From positions 62,001-126,000 of the forward strand of contig MEHQ01003486.1 of NCBI GenBank assembly GCA_008828725.1: a stretch of DNA of 64,000 nt, written 5' to 3'. Source of the DNA: Saccharina japonica (Eukaryota; Sar; Phaeophyceae; Laminariales; Laminariaceae). A model generated the notes under the pieces. The model was not told where the DNA came from. It searched no databases and was given only the letters and a program-made list of their open reading frames with translations. Numbering within the stretch: position 1 is the stretch's first letter; every line of letters starts with the position of its first letter. Below, piece after piece: positions 1 to 10,299 of the stretch. The position numbers and the translations under genes are program-made.

Positions 1-300
1 GTGGTACAGTAGTAGTACAACAACAACGGTGGTAGTATTAACAGTGCTTCGTACTTGTATGTATGAAAGAGTAAACACAGCACAGCACGGTCGTCTTATG
101 TAAAATACCTAAATCAGAAAAAAAAACAAAACCGAGAAAGACGTACACATTTGCACGTACGTACATGTGAGTACTCGTACGTACTCGTATATACTCCTGC
201 TCGTAAAATATGTACTCGTATATAGTCGTACTCGAACAAAACGGCAGGAGCGACGTACGTACTACTCGTACGTACATACGAGTACTTGTACTCGTATATA
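1..300. repeat. R3 dispersed repeat, copy 1 (truncated by window start)
   Basis: This stretch recurs at about 7930-8240 in the same orientation with only scattered differences. It starts with a GTA/CAA-rich piece and ends in a block built from GTACGTAC, ACTCGTA and CGAGTAC words. Stop codons break every frame and no protein family is visible. It abuts the 3' hairpin of R1 copy A. Seen directly: the two copies. Its class is unknown. Confidence 0.75.
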
Positions 301-317
301 CTCCTACTTTATAATAT

Positions 318-363
318 GTACAAGGTTCCCCTCCGGGACGTGCCTAGGGGAGTGGCGCAAGGA
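318..363 (-). other. R1 3'-terminal hairpin module
   Basis: On the minus strand the module reads from GCGCCACTCCCC to GGGGAACCTTGTA. TCCCCT pairs with AGGGGA around a GC-rich loop. Equivalent modules lie at 35492-35535 and 60538-60581 (R1), 5552-5602, 7620-7675 and 57064-57117 (R2), and 43687-43737. Confidence 0.7.
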
Positions 364-400
364 CGAATCGAAAACCTACTACAACAGCATGCGATATTGC

Positions 401-1792
401 TAGGGCTGTGAGTCGGTTTCATTTCACGATTAATAACTAGTCGCTAGTCGGCGAAGCCGACTAGCTGACTTTAGTCCGTAAGTCGGCTGGCGAAGCCAGG
501 CGAGCGAAGCGAGCCAAAAAAAGCCCCCCCCGGCCGAGGGGGCCCCGCTGGAGGCGCCCCCGGAGGGCCCGCCGGAGGCGCCTCCGGAGGATCCCGCGGA
601 AGGTGCCGCCGGAGGCCAAAAATACGCCATTTGGCTTCACTTGACGCAAGAAAAGCGCAAACAATATGACCTACTGTAGATTCACATACGTTTTCGAACG
701 AAAAACAAAAAACAAAAAAAAACTTCAGTTTACACAAGAAATTCACAAAAAACGAGAAGTACAACGCATGTACCAGGTAGATCTACCCCGGACTAGAGGA
801 ACGTGACAGCAATTGTTTGAGTCGCAATACTATCTGGCGGGGATACGAGCGAAAAAGCGAACTCATCGCCAAGATAGCGGTGCAAAAAATACCCCCAGAA
901 GAAAAGGTCTTGGATCCCTCCGTGATGTTATTCGTTTATTAACGTCTCTCCCAACCTTGCGCGAAACGCGCGCGTCGATGACGACGGCAAGTCCTAAAAA
1001 CTTCCACAGCGGGTTGTTAGATCTGAGCGGCTTGCTGCGCCTCTGCTCATGCTTCACGCGAGCCGCCTTTACCGCAATTCTGAATTATTATATAGGATAA
1101 AGTATAGAAATCGGGGACTTGGTTGTGGCCCGCGTGTGGTTCCAGTGTTATGAGACCAAATATTTCGAAAAACGCCAAAAACACTACTTTAGACACTAAC
1201 CTAACCCTAACCCCAACCCCAATCCGACCCCGCCCCGACCCTTACGAGCTTTGTCTCGAAAAATCAGGCGTTTATATTTTTTGAAAAATTGGTCGATCAC
1301 ACTAAAAGGTATATAAGAAAATATTCCCCGATTTCCATACTTTATCCTAGATACTAATTCAGTAGTGCGGTAAAGGCTACTGCTTCACGCGGTAGAGCAC
1401 CGTTTCGGGGTCGCGTGCACTCGCCAAGGTGGTCCGCGGGCCGATAATGGCCACAACTTCGCCGACGGGATCTCCGCCCTCAGCGTTGGCATTGGGTGCG
1501 CCAGGGCTGACGCCGTCGGCACCGTCGAGAGAGATGGGCTGTTCCGCCATGTGTGCGCGTGTGTGTGTGTGTGTGTGTGGATCTCCCACTGTGCGCTGCA
1601 GTGTCACAGGGCATGTGAGGGTATCCGCAGCCCGCAGCAATTCACGTTAAAAGCTGTACCCCGCATTAAAAAAGCCTTCCTACAGTTAAGGAAACCCAAT
1701 AAGTCGGAAAGTCGGCACCTCCGTTTCACGACTGACTATTAGTCCGACTAATAACTAGTCGCCGACTTAAGTCGTGCCGACTCACAGCCCTA
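401..1792. mobile_element. Non-autonomous hAT-like DNA transposon
   Basis: Both ends carry a perfect 16-bp terminal inverted repeat, TAGGGCTGTGAGTCGG (401-416 and its complement at 1777-1792). The flanks are an exact 8-bp duplication, GATATTGC (393-400 and 1793-1800). An 8-bp duplication and TAGGG/CAGGG ends are the signature of the hAT superfamily. Subterminal ACTAGTCG/AGTCGG words are repeated near both ends, as expected for transposase binding sites. No transposase is encoded, so mobilisation would need an enzyme in trans. The host sequence is R1 copy A, so the insertion postdates R1. The interior holds a GC-rich block at 500-620 and a second inverted-repeat unit at 1093-1349. Confidence 0.9.
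1093..1349. mobile_element. Short inverted-repeat (MITE-like) unit inside the hAT-like element
   Basis: TAGGATAAAGTATAGAAATC at 1093 is mirrored by the complement ending at 1349, about 25 bp with one mismatch. The 257-bp unit contains a CTAACCCTAACCCC stretch near 1200 that resembles telomeric repeat by chance or descent. No target duplication is evident, so a MITE is likely but its superfamily is unknown. Confidence 0.55.
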
Positions 1793-2311
1793 GATATTGC
1801 ATCATACGCATATCATATTGTATTCAATTCGTAGTACATAAATAAGACGCTATGAAATATCTGGTACTACTACGTTTCATGAATGTAGACCTTTTTAGAG
1901 CTGCACCTGTATTTTTGGGGATAAAAAACATACTCGGAAATATGGTGGAACCTTTACTATTGACTCTTAGAGATCCCGCCAAACGTATTTGCCAATATTT
2001 AATTGTTGTGGAGCTCAAGCGAAGGAAGGCCCATCCCGCACAAAACCGAGGACTCCCGGCAAAAAAATGTTTGAAAATACTCCAAGCGTGATACGCTGCA
2101 CATACATGCACGCATGACACACGGCACACACCGTACACGCACGCACACGTGACACATGTACAGGAGTGGTGAGATAATATTTGCAGAAGAAGCAGAAAAG
2201 GATGCACCGAAGAAAGGGCTGGAACTCTCCCTGCCTAAGAAACCCACTTGGTTTTGTTACGTACAATGCAAAAAAAGTAGGGAAACAAAGTAGAAAAAAA
2301 AGCGTATACGT

Positions 2312-2386
2312 AGGCATCGCCAAGGATCGAACTCAATCCTTCAAAACTGAAATCGGACACATTGACCGTTTGACTATGTTTTTAAA
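2312..2386 (-). other. tRNA-like (A-box/B-box) block in R1 copy A
   Basis: On the minus strand TAGTCAAACGG resembles an RNA polymerase III A box. About 44 nt further, GAGTTCGATCC is a near-perfect B box, the spacing found in tRNA genes. A T-run of eight follows shortly downstream. The same arrangement is present in copies B and C. A full cloverleaf does not fold well, so this is a tRNA-derived promoter-like block rather than a functional tRNA. Confidence 0.5.
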
Positions 2387-3344
2387 GATACGTTTTCCAT
2401 GTAGTACTGATACAGCAGTATTATTTGTCGTTGCGAGCTAGAGGCACGACAGGTCGCACACCGCACATACATAATGCAAGCACAACAACAGCAAGCAGCA
2501 GCAGCAGAAGCCTGATGACGGATGCAAGCCTGCATAAAGCAACCACTATACTTAATAACCACAGCAGTATACGGTGGACCCGCCACAGGCACGTCTGCTG
2601 CTTGTGCTTCTAGCCGGGGCTGTGGCGTTGTTCGTATTCGTTGCATGGTGTTTGATGTCTCGTGGATTTCTGGAGTGAGCTTCGGGGAACAAACAAACAA
2701 AAACGGAAAATATAAGGGCAGCAGTAGTTGAGGTACTCCTATTTATTCAAAGCGGTCATTATACTTCCGGTCATAGTAAGCGTGGGTCTGTCACACATAG
2801 CAGCAGAACAGAAAAAGGTACGTAGACAGATGGTGAGGTTTCTAGACCGCAGGTTCCTCCGATGGACACAGCTAGCCACAGCAATACAGCGCAGATGGAT
2901 GTGCCACTCACGCACGATGTTCCCCTACTACTGGTGTGGGCGACAACGCTGTATCGCCGTGCCCTGTGCATGTTGTCTGTTGTCTATCTGGTACGAGTAC
3001 ATATTTCTGGCCTGTGTGCATGTGAGAGAGCAAAACACAGATAAAATCTAAAAGATAAAAAAGAACATTATTATTTCCTGGCACGTACGTACAAAAATAC
3101 GGCCTCATGCTGAAAACCCGGGAAATCGGCTTATCCACTCCCGTGGGAAAAAAAACTTCGAACGCCCGCCACGCGAGCCACAGAGCTCGGATCGAGCCCA
3201 AACCTCGACCAATGTGTCCGGCCGGGCCTCCCGTGTCGGGGTACTTAGCGTTTTGCCGAAATGCGCTCGCGCGGAGAGAAAAGTTGCGAAAAGTGCGAAA
3301 ATTTCACAAACATAACTATACATATACTCCTACTCGTATATAAC

Positions 3345-4100
3345 AAAGTAGGATTGTGGTTTTTTTGCCCGGCGGCGCGTTTTCGCTCTCGGCCCTCGCG
3401 GCCGATCTCGCCGGCGCCGGGCTCGGCCCGCGGGGGGCCGGCCGGGGAGCGCGCCCCCCGGGCGTCGCAGAGGGCGGCCCAGCACCCTCGTGGTGTGGCG
3501 GTATTTCCCGCCTGTAGTATGTTTCTAGTTGTGTTCTTGGGGCCCTGCGCTCTGTCCCTTTGAGAGGGTCGAAAGTCAGGGCCGGCGCAGGCTGCTCTGC
3601 CCCTACACGTACCATCTGCCCAGAGGCCAGATGCACAAGCTTTTGAGTGCGGGCGCGTAGCCACACCACAACAATCCCAGCACCAGACTACATAACCAGC
3701 AGCAGTAGCTTTGTCTCTGTGGATTCGAGCCCTCTCGGTTACCTGCAGCAGCGAGCGAACCCCGTACTTGCAGTACGAGTACGAGTGCAGAACGGGTTTT
3801 CCTTCAGATCTCACACAGAAAAATATGCCACACTCTGTCCGCAAATATAAGATATTTTTTATACCCATAATAGTACTCAAACAGTCCCTATATTTCCGGA
3901 CAAAGGGGTACACAGCACTACCACTCTGTCCGGAAATGTACGAAGTTATTGGTACTCGAATTAATACTCATACGTTCCTTACATTTTCGGACAAAACGGT
4001 ATTGCGACGTGAAAAATCAACTCAAACCGAAGTCTAAAACCAAGTTATATGAAGTCTCCCCTAGGAAAACATCCCAATAATTTAATGCCTTAAAAAATCA
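3345..4100. other. Non-coding stretch with a GC-rich island
   Basis: 3360-3480 is a G+C block with runs of GGCCGG and CCCGCGG, followed by mixed sequence to about 4100. Open frames here are short, lack recognisable domains and overlap on both strands. I see nothing else. Confidence 0.4.
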
Positions 4101-4123
4101 TCCTCAGGTATAGGATCGGAGCC

Positions 4124-5510
4124 GCCTTTGCCACACCCTGTAGCCTGTAGCCCTATCGCTATACATAACGGACAATCACGATCCCTTCAGCCTTTATGGG
4201 TTTCGAAGAGGGCACATGCAGCAAGAGCACACGCGCACGCCACAACAAGGAGGGCATCGATCGGACGACACGTCGACCATACTTCGAACATGCGCTCATA
4301 CAACAGCAGCACAGCGTGACAAGTTGGGGCATATCGGTCATTGTGCAGCAGGGTGGCCTGATGTGTGTTTCATGGCATACTGCTACATCGCCAGGTCTGC
4401 GCGGATACGTACGTGTTTATCTCCTGGCGCAACACTGGTTTCCGTTCGCACACACTGCTGCTGTACTCGTAGACTATGCCTTTCGAAATACAACAAGCAC
4501 GTACGTGTTGAAGTTTACCAGGTACGTATCATGCATACTCTTCGGACGTACCAGGTCGTGATACAGCAGCGAGAACAGCAGCAGTACCCGTGATCCTACG
4601 CTGCTGCTGCTTGCTGCTGTATAGTACCATACGTCTACACACAGAACGTGTAACCCACTTTGCGAATTCTGTGCGGCAAACGTCGCTTCGACTAAGAATC
4701 CTGCGTACTCGTTGAAAACTCCCCGCCTTCGCCACAGTCTGTAGCCCTATGAGCAATCATGATTATTTCAGTCTGCGTGTCGACTGTTCATGCCGAATTT
4801 CGAACAGATCATGCAGCAAGAGCAGAAACTCACGTCACAAAGAGGGCAGAATCGATCGGACGCCACATCGAGCAAACTTCGAACGTGCGTGCATGCAACA
4901 CCACCAGCGTGACAGCGTCGGGGCATATCTGCCCTTGCCTTGTGGAGAAGGGTGGCCTGATGGGTGTATCATGACACGCGGCTGCGCCGCCAGGTCTGCA
5001 TGGATATACACGCGTATCTCCCCGTATAACACTCTTTCCCGTGCGTATACGTACTGCTTTACTCGTTCGTACCTTGGAATTTTCTAAATGCAAGCACGTG
5101 CTCGAGTATCATGTATGCTCTTCGTACGTTCCACGTCGTGATACAGCAGCCACAGACAGCTGCAGCAGTACTCGTAGTCCTATGCTGCTGCTTGCTGCTG
5201 TGCTGTGTGGTATCACAGGTTTACACAGGACATGGGGCTCGCGTGCTGGCGCACCACAGGTCTGGGTGCACGAAACGATCAACGTACTACGTACGTACTC
5301 GTGCGAGGTACGATCTCTCCGCACTCTTCCATTGCTCTTCCGTACGGTGCTCGCATTTTCCAAGTACCACTTATATGTTCGGAAAAATAAGAATCGGTCT
5401 TGTGTTAACATTAATATCCAAACGTTCTTTACATTTCTGGCCAGAAACAAAGTACTCTGTTACGTACCTCGTACATATCTACTGTTGTATATATGGACCA
5501 GACTATGATA
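4124..5510 (+). repeat. R4 repeat: two diverged tandem copies plus tail
   Basis: CTTCGCCACA...CTGTAGCCCTAT occurs at about 4125 and 4727, each followed by matching blocks (GCAGCAAGAGCA, ATCGATCGGACG, GGTGGCCTGATG). The unit is about 600 bp, with the second copy diverged. The tail at 5220-5510 and the first unit both recur at 38708-39445. CAG/CTG triplets are frequent. No frame is kept between copies, so this looks like a non-coding repeat. Confidence 0.65.
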
Positions 5511-5551
5511 GATACAGCAACAACGGCAGCGAAATATAAACTGTCAATCAA

Positions 5552-5602
5552 TACAAGGGGGGCTTCGCCACGGCGGGCTGACGCCCGCCTCGGCTTCGCG
5601 CA
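5552..5602 (-). other. R2 3'-terminal hairpin module
   Basis: GGCGGGC and GCCCGCC form a perfect 7-bp stem closed by a TGAC loop, flanked by CTTCG/GCTTCGCGCAA. At 7620-7675 the stem is different and longer (GCGGGCGGC/GCCGCCCGC) with the same loop, so both arms changed together. Confidence 0.65.
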
Positions 5603-6719
5603 ATTCCCGTAACGGCGAAAAATAGAGCGGTAGGAATACTAAAAAAATAAGCTTAATAAGGGCGGACAAAAGCGATTTTACTGCCAAGGGGTGTACAGTA
5701 ACACAGGACATATATAATGAGAAACATTAAATATAACCCAGGCTGGGTTTCTGTTTTTTTTTTCCAGAGGGTGCGTCCTACACTAACTTCATAGAACGGT
5801 TCCTGAATTTCTTATTCCCTTGGAAATATTAGACTGGGTTTTTATCACTGTCCTGTACTGACGTATTTCAACAACACATTTCCATTCGTACCGTACGAGT
5901 ATGTATTATTATTCATTAATAATATAAAAATATCGATGGTAAGTGATACTGTATCGAAGAACACCTGGGGTGGCAGGTGTGTACAACGACGAACAGCAAC
6001 AGCAGCAAACAACAAACAACAGAGGCCATTTTAATTTACACGTGCATACACGCATATACAGAGAGAGCCACATGCACATACCTGGTATTATATACGTACT
6101 ATTAACAGTGGTACCCTGAACCAACTATGCCAGGGCGGGACCGGTATAGCGGACAAAAACAAAAATACCAAATAATAACTGGGCCACGATCCACACCCTA
6201 TAGTAACGCAATCCACTGATCAGGTAAATTGACACCCTATATGCCGGCATCCACGCGGAGCCCTTGTAGCAGGCAGAACAATTACAAAACAAAAAAAATA
6301 GGGCCGGCCACCACCAACAGATTCGAACGCAGTCATCCACGTACCAACTGACCCACCAACACCTACCCACCCACCAACCCACCCACCCACGTACGCACCA
6401 ACCCATCGACACACGCACCAACCGATCCACCCACCCACTACAACAGAACAGTACGTAGTGTGAAAGCAGTATAACAGCAGCACAGTACGTACAGCAGTAC
6501 TCCCACCCACCCACACACCCAACCACGTACATACGCACCAACCCATGTACACACGCACCAACCGATCCACCCACCACCCACTACAACAGTAGGAGTAATG
6601 TGAAAACAGTATACAGCAGCACAGGACGTACAGCAGCAGTAGTAGTCGAAGTTGTATACAACCCATGTGCAGCAGCAACAACAGCAGCAGCAGTGCCCTT
6701 TTTTTTGTCGATTTGACTT

Positions 6720-7020
6720 GATTTTAGTAGTAGGCGTTAGACCTCGCGGGAAAGCCCTCCGAAATCGCTGCGAACCCCTCCCCTCCCGCGGCTTCCCCCC
6801 TGTTCCAGGGGACGGAGCGAGGCGTCCCGGGAGGCCCCTTCCCCCAACCCCTCTAGCCGAGTCGGCACCAGTCGCGGCCTGTTCTCTCGCCGGGGTCACC
6901 GTAGGGCCGACGTAGAGCGGCGGGCGGTGGTCGCATCGGGTCGTGCGGCGCCGATCGGGGTCGGGTGGCGCGACGGCAGAGCCGGTCTCCCGCGGGGCAA
7001 TACGCGAAACCGGCATAGTC
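6720..7020. repeat. R2 GC-rich block
   Basis: This 300-bp G+C-rich segment (CTCCCCTCCCGCGG, GACGGAGCGAGGCGTCCC, TTCTCTCGC, GAGCCGGTCTCCCG) is preserved at 9965-10240 and 35635-35920, but absent from the R2 copy at 55848-57117. Single-base indels between copies break any frame. Confidence 0.65.
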
Positions 7021-7139
7021 CGTGAAAGTATTCAGTCAATACGAATCATCATCATGCATCATCACTACTGAGCGCTTATATATCATAAGACTAGTGGACC
7101 CGACTTCCAGGCGGGCCATATTGCGACAAACTAGTGGCC

Positions 7140-7676
7140 CGAACTATGCAGGCGGGGCCGGTGATAATCGGACACGAAACAAAAATACCAAATGAATACT
7201 GGCCACGGTCCACACCCTACAAAGCGATCCACTGATATCAGGTAAATTGACACATCATACACCGGCATCTACGATCGGAGCCTTGCTACAGCAAAACAAA
7301 TGGTACAAAACGAAAAAAGGGGCCGGCCACCACCAACAGATACGAACGCAGCTCATCCACGTGACCAACCGACCACTCCACCCACTACCCCCACCCACCA
7401 CCCACCCACCCACTACGCACCAACCCATCGACACACGCACCAACCGATCCACTCACCCACTACAAACAGTAGAGTGTGAAAGCAGATACAGCAGCACAGC
7501 AGTACGTACCGCAGTAGTCCCACCCAACACCGCACTACCACCCAACCACGTATGTAGGCCCAACCCATGTACACACGCACCAGCCGATCCACCCACCACC
7601 CACTACCATATTAGTTTAGTATACAAGGGCTTCGCTCCGCGGGCGGCTGACGCCGCCCGCTACGCTCGCGCAAGGA
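7140..7676 (-). repeat. R2 repeat, partial copy
   Basis: This segment duplicates about 6135-6600 of R2 copy A (GGCCGGTATAATCGG-like start, ACAGATACGAACGCAG, repeated CCACCCAC) and ends with its own terminal hairpin at 7620-7675. The R2 3' half between the CCACCCAC tract and the hairpin is missing, so it is an internally deleted derivative. Confidence 0.65.
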
Positions 7677-7689
7677 AAGGGGCAGAAGA

Positions 7690-7900
7690 GGCCCATCCAT
7701 GATCTAGTGCAAGCAAGCACCGACTTGAAAATGCCAAGAGGTTCATGGTGCACAGCGAAGAAACGGCGGACTTGACATGCATGCAAAACATGCTCGGGAT
7801 GCACATTAGCTTCATGCTCCAGGACAACAAAGCTGTATGTTCGAAAAAGAAAGCAGCAACACGGCTCACAGCAAGGCGCTGCGCTGCTTGCTGTGGTGGG
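7690..7900 (+). pseudogene. Possible gene fragment, unrecognised
   Basis: The plus frame around 7724-7860 reads like a globular protein (NAKRFMVHSEETADLTCMQN), unlike the low-complexity repeats on either side. It lacks a clear start and runs into a CTGCTG/Arg-Cys-rich stretch. I do not recognise the family. It may be an exon or transposon-ORF fragment stranded between R2 and R3. Confidence 0.25.
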
Positions 7901-7929
7901 TATGATTTGTGCCTTTTTCGTGAGTATGT

Positions 7930-8240
7930 GTGGTACAGTAGTAGTAGTACAACAACAACGGTGGTAGTATTAATAGTGCTTCGTACTTGTATGTATGAAA
8001 GAGAAAGCACAGCACAGCACGGTCGTCAATTGTAAAATACAAAAATAAGAAAAACAACAAAACCGAGAAAGACGTACACATCTGCACGTACGTACATGTG
8101 AGTACTCGTACGTACTCGTATATATTCCTACTTGTATAATATGTATACTCGTATATTAGTCGTACTCGAACAAAACGGCAGGAGCGACGTACGTACTACT
8201 CGTACGTACATACGAGTACTTGTACTCGTATATACTCCTA
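7930..8240. repeat. R3 dispersed repeat, copy 2
   Basis: This is a near-identical direct repeat of the first 300 bases of the window, including the GTAGTACAACAACAACGG start and the ACGTACGTACTACTCG block. From 8240 to about 8390 the CGTACTCGTA and AACAAAACGGCAGGA words are reiterated. Confidence 0.75.
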
Positions 8241-8399
8241 CTCGTATAATATGTATTCGTACTCGTACTCGAACAAAACGGCAGGAACGAAGAACAAAAA
8301 CGGAAAAAAGAAAGGTGGGAAAAAATGAGAAATCATGGAAAATTTGTACGTACATACGAGTATGCTCGTACGTACTCGTACTCGAAAAAAACAAAAACA

Positions 8400-9057
8400 A
8401 AATCCATCGGACCCATTGCGCCGCAAAAAACAAAAAAAAGTTTTGACGTCTTTCGCGTTCTGTCAGCCTTGATGCTCCCCGTCCCTCCGCGATCACGTCG
8501 CCATCGATTCGGTCCGGGTCGAGCTCTACTGCCTCTCTGTCCCAGTGAGCCCCGTGGCCCGCCTCGCGTGAAGCCCGGTGCTCACCGTGGCCCTCGTTCG
8601 CCAGCTCCATCATGATGGTGTTCAAACTGCCGGGGTTTCTCTATAAATCCTATTTGTTCCGATAAATAAGCACCGCTTGATTTTGTTTTTACAGTAAAAA
8701 ACGACCCTTATATTTTCGGACATGCTGCTGCAGCAACGCAGACAAAGCGCCTTCATGCTTCCCTCGTGTCTCCGTGGACACGCCACGCCTAGCCACGAAA
8801 AAGGCGACCGCGCTCCTTCTGCCCCCCCCTCTACTGGCCAGCGCCCTCCCATACCCGCGATGGCGCCGGGCTCGCCCGCGATGCCATGTTGTCTGGGCAC
8901 ACACACGAACCCAAAACTGAAAGAGGAAGAAGCCTCTCGCCAACTAAAGTATATAGTGAACAAAGAGAGAGAGCATGAGCAAGTAATGAACGGAGGCGGT
9001 GTTCGAAGTGGGAGCTCTGAGAGGCCAGGGATGAGGGATCCCTGGGGGCAGATATTG
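8400..9057. other. No supported gene
   Basis: 8460-8640 is moderately GC-rich. A plus frame from 8722 to 9060 encodes 112 residues (MLLQQRRQSAF start) without a recognisable domain or biased composition beyond Pro/Arg/Ser. It ends at the edge of the Harbinger-like element. I treat it as unproven. Confidence 0.25.
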
Positions 9058-9060
9058 TAA

Positions 9061-9810
9061 GGCCACTTCCTAACGAACGAAAAAAATCACGATTATTCGT
9101 GAGGTTTTTGTCGTGAATCGTGTTTTTGTTTGTCGTGATTCACGACAAAAACCTCACGATTCATGACGCAATTTTTTTACAATTTCCTAAAAAACAAAAT
9201 CACGATTCACGACATTTGTCGTGGCTCAAAATACGCTGGTCAAGGCACTACGTAACCCACCCGACACCAACGGTATCCGATGGCCGGTATAGGGGCATGC
9301 AGGCCCTGCTTCGTACGCCGGTTGTGGACAGCGAGCGGCTGCCTAAAGACACTGCTGGGTGCGGGGTAACGAGCATGCTGTGACCTCGAAAATCTCGAGG
9401 AGGCGGAGACACAGCGTGAAGAAAAAGCAAAAAAAATCTGAAAATCTCATGGGCCAGGCAGAGCAGACGAATGTCAGCGAGATTGGAACCTCGCGCGACC
9501 TGGCCTGGCTCGACGGCGCGTGAGGTTTGAATATCACAGACCGTGTCGGGCCTCTGCCCATGGTTTGAATCACGGACCGGGTCGGGCGCGGTCGGCCCGG
9601 CACGGCCTGGCCGTGACCTACCTGCGAGAGTTGGCCCCACCCTCAAATACCGTTGGTTTGAAAATATTGGATTTTTTATTATTTGAAAATATCACGAAAC
9701 GTGACGAAAAAGCACGTATTTTCGTTAGGAAAGAAACATCACGAATCGTGATATTTTGTCATGCCAAAACGTCACGAATCGTGTTTTCGTTTGTTCGTTA
9801 GGAACGGCCC
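9061..9810. mobile_element. Harbinger-like non-autonomous element H1, copy 1
   Basis: The element is flanked by TAA on both sides (9058-9060, 9811-9813). It starts GGCCACTTCCTAACGAACG and ends with the complement of GGGCCGTTCCTAACGAAC. A 3-bp TWA duplication with GGG(C) ends fits PIF/Harbinger. The left 130 bp is itself a foldback built from TCGTGAATCGTG and CACGATTCACGA words. A second copy of 749 bp lies at 29274-30022. No transposase is encoded; the internal frames differ between copies. Confidence 0.8.
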
Positions 9811-9817
9811 TAAGTAT

Positions 9818-10290
9818 GTCTTTTGTGAAAACAGTCTACACCAGCACAGGACCTTTACAGCAGTAGTATAAGATGTATACAACCCATGTGCAGCAGCAAC
9901 AACAGCAGCAAAGCAGTGCCCTTGTTTAGCACGTACGTACATCAGTATTTTGACTTGCATTTAGTATAGGTGTTAGACCCCGGGCGGGAAAGGCCTCCGA
10001 ATACCCTGCGAACCCCTCCCCTCCCGCGGATCCGCCCCGCTCCAGGGGACGGAGCGAGGCGTCCCTGGGAAGCCGCCTCCCCCCAACCCCCGCTCGCCGA
10101 GTACGGCACCGCCGCCCGTTCTCTCGCAGGGGTCACCGAGGGCCGATGCTTGGGGCGGCCGGGGCGGTGGTGGGGCGCCGATCGGGATCTGGCGGCGCGC
10201 GGTAGAGCCGGTCTCCCGTGGGGCATACCGAAACCGGCGTAGTCGGGAAGACTCATTCAGACATCATCACCACTACCGAAGCGTATTTAA
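9818..10290 (-). repeat. R2 repeat, 5' part
   Basis: It corresponds to R2 copy A positions of about 6610-7080, including the CATGTGCAGCAGCAACAACAG word and the GC-rich block (9965-10240). The 3' part and its hairpin are absent. The H1 element was inserted at its left edge. Confidence 0.65.
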
Positions 10291-10299
10291 GTATAAGGA

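Larger units (their letters stand above)
318..3326 (-). repeat. R1 repeat, copy A (interrupted by a hAT-like element)
   Basis: Read on the minus strand, this is a copy of the same 1.6-kb sequence found uninterrupted at 59010-60581. It begins with TGTATAGTTATG near 3320, runs through an R1 head (about 270 bp), a tRNA-like block at 2312-2386 and a segment ending in a hairpin, and finishes with CCTTGTA at 318. The hAT-like element at 401-1792 accounts for the extra length. No convincing coding frame is present. Paired similarity to copies B and C defines both ends. The class is not recognised; the terminal hairpin recalls Helitron-like 3' ends, but no TC...CTRR termini are seen. Confidence 0.8.
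5552..7080 (-). repeat. R2 repeat, copy A
   Basis: Read on the minus strand it runs from a 5' part near 7080 through a GC-rich block (6720-7020), CTG-rich and GTGGGTGG-rich sequence and a conserved 3' part to a terminal hairpin ending CCTTGTAT at 5552. The 3' half is nearly identical to 56250-57117 in opposite orientation. The GTGGGTGG tract opens several long frames of Gly/Trp/Val/Cys that are low-complexity artefacts. No enzyme is encoded. Confidence 0.75.

Noticed and set aside
1198..1245. CTAACCCTAACCCC stretch as a telomere or internal telomeric array
   Set aside because: Only two or three irregular units inside a transposon interior; far too short and degenerate.
3316..3913. Minus-strand frame of about 220 codons across the GC-rich island
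   Set aside because: Spans the edge of R1 and the GC block, is Arg/Pro/Ala-rich by composition and has no domain.
6310..6390. GTTCGAATC on the minus strand of R2 as a tRNA gene
   Set aside because: The B box is good, but the distance to any A-box-like word is only about 20 nt, and the other R2 copies lack the B box.
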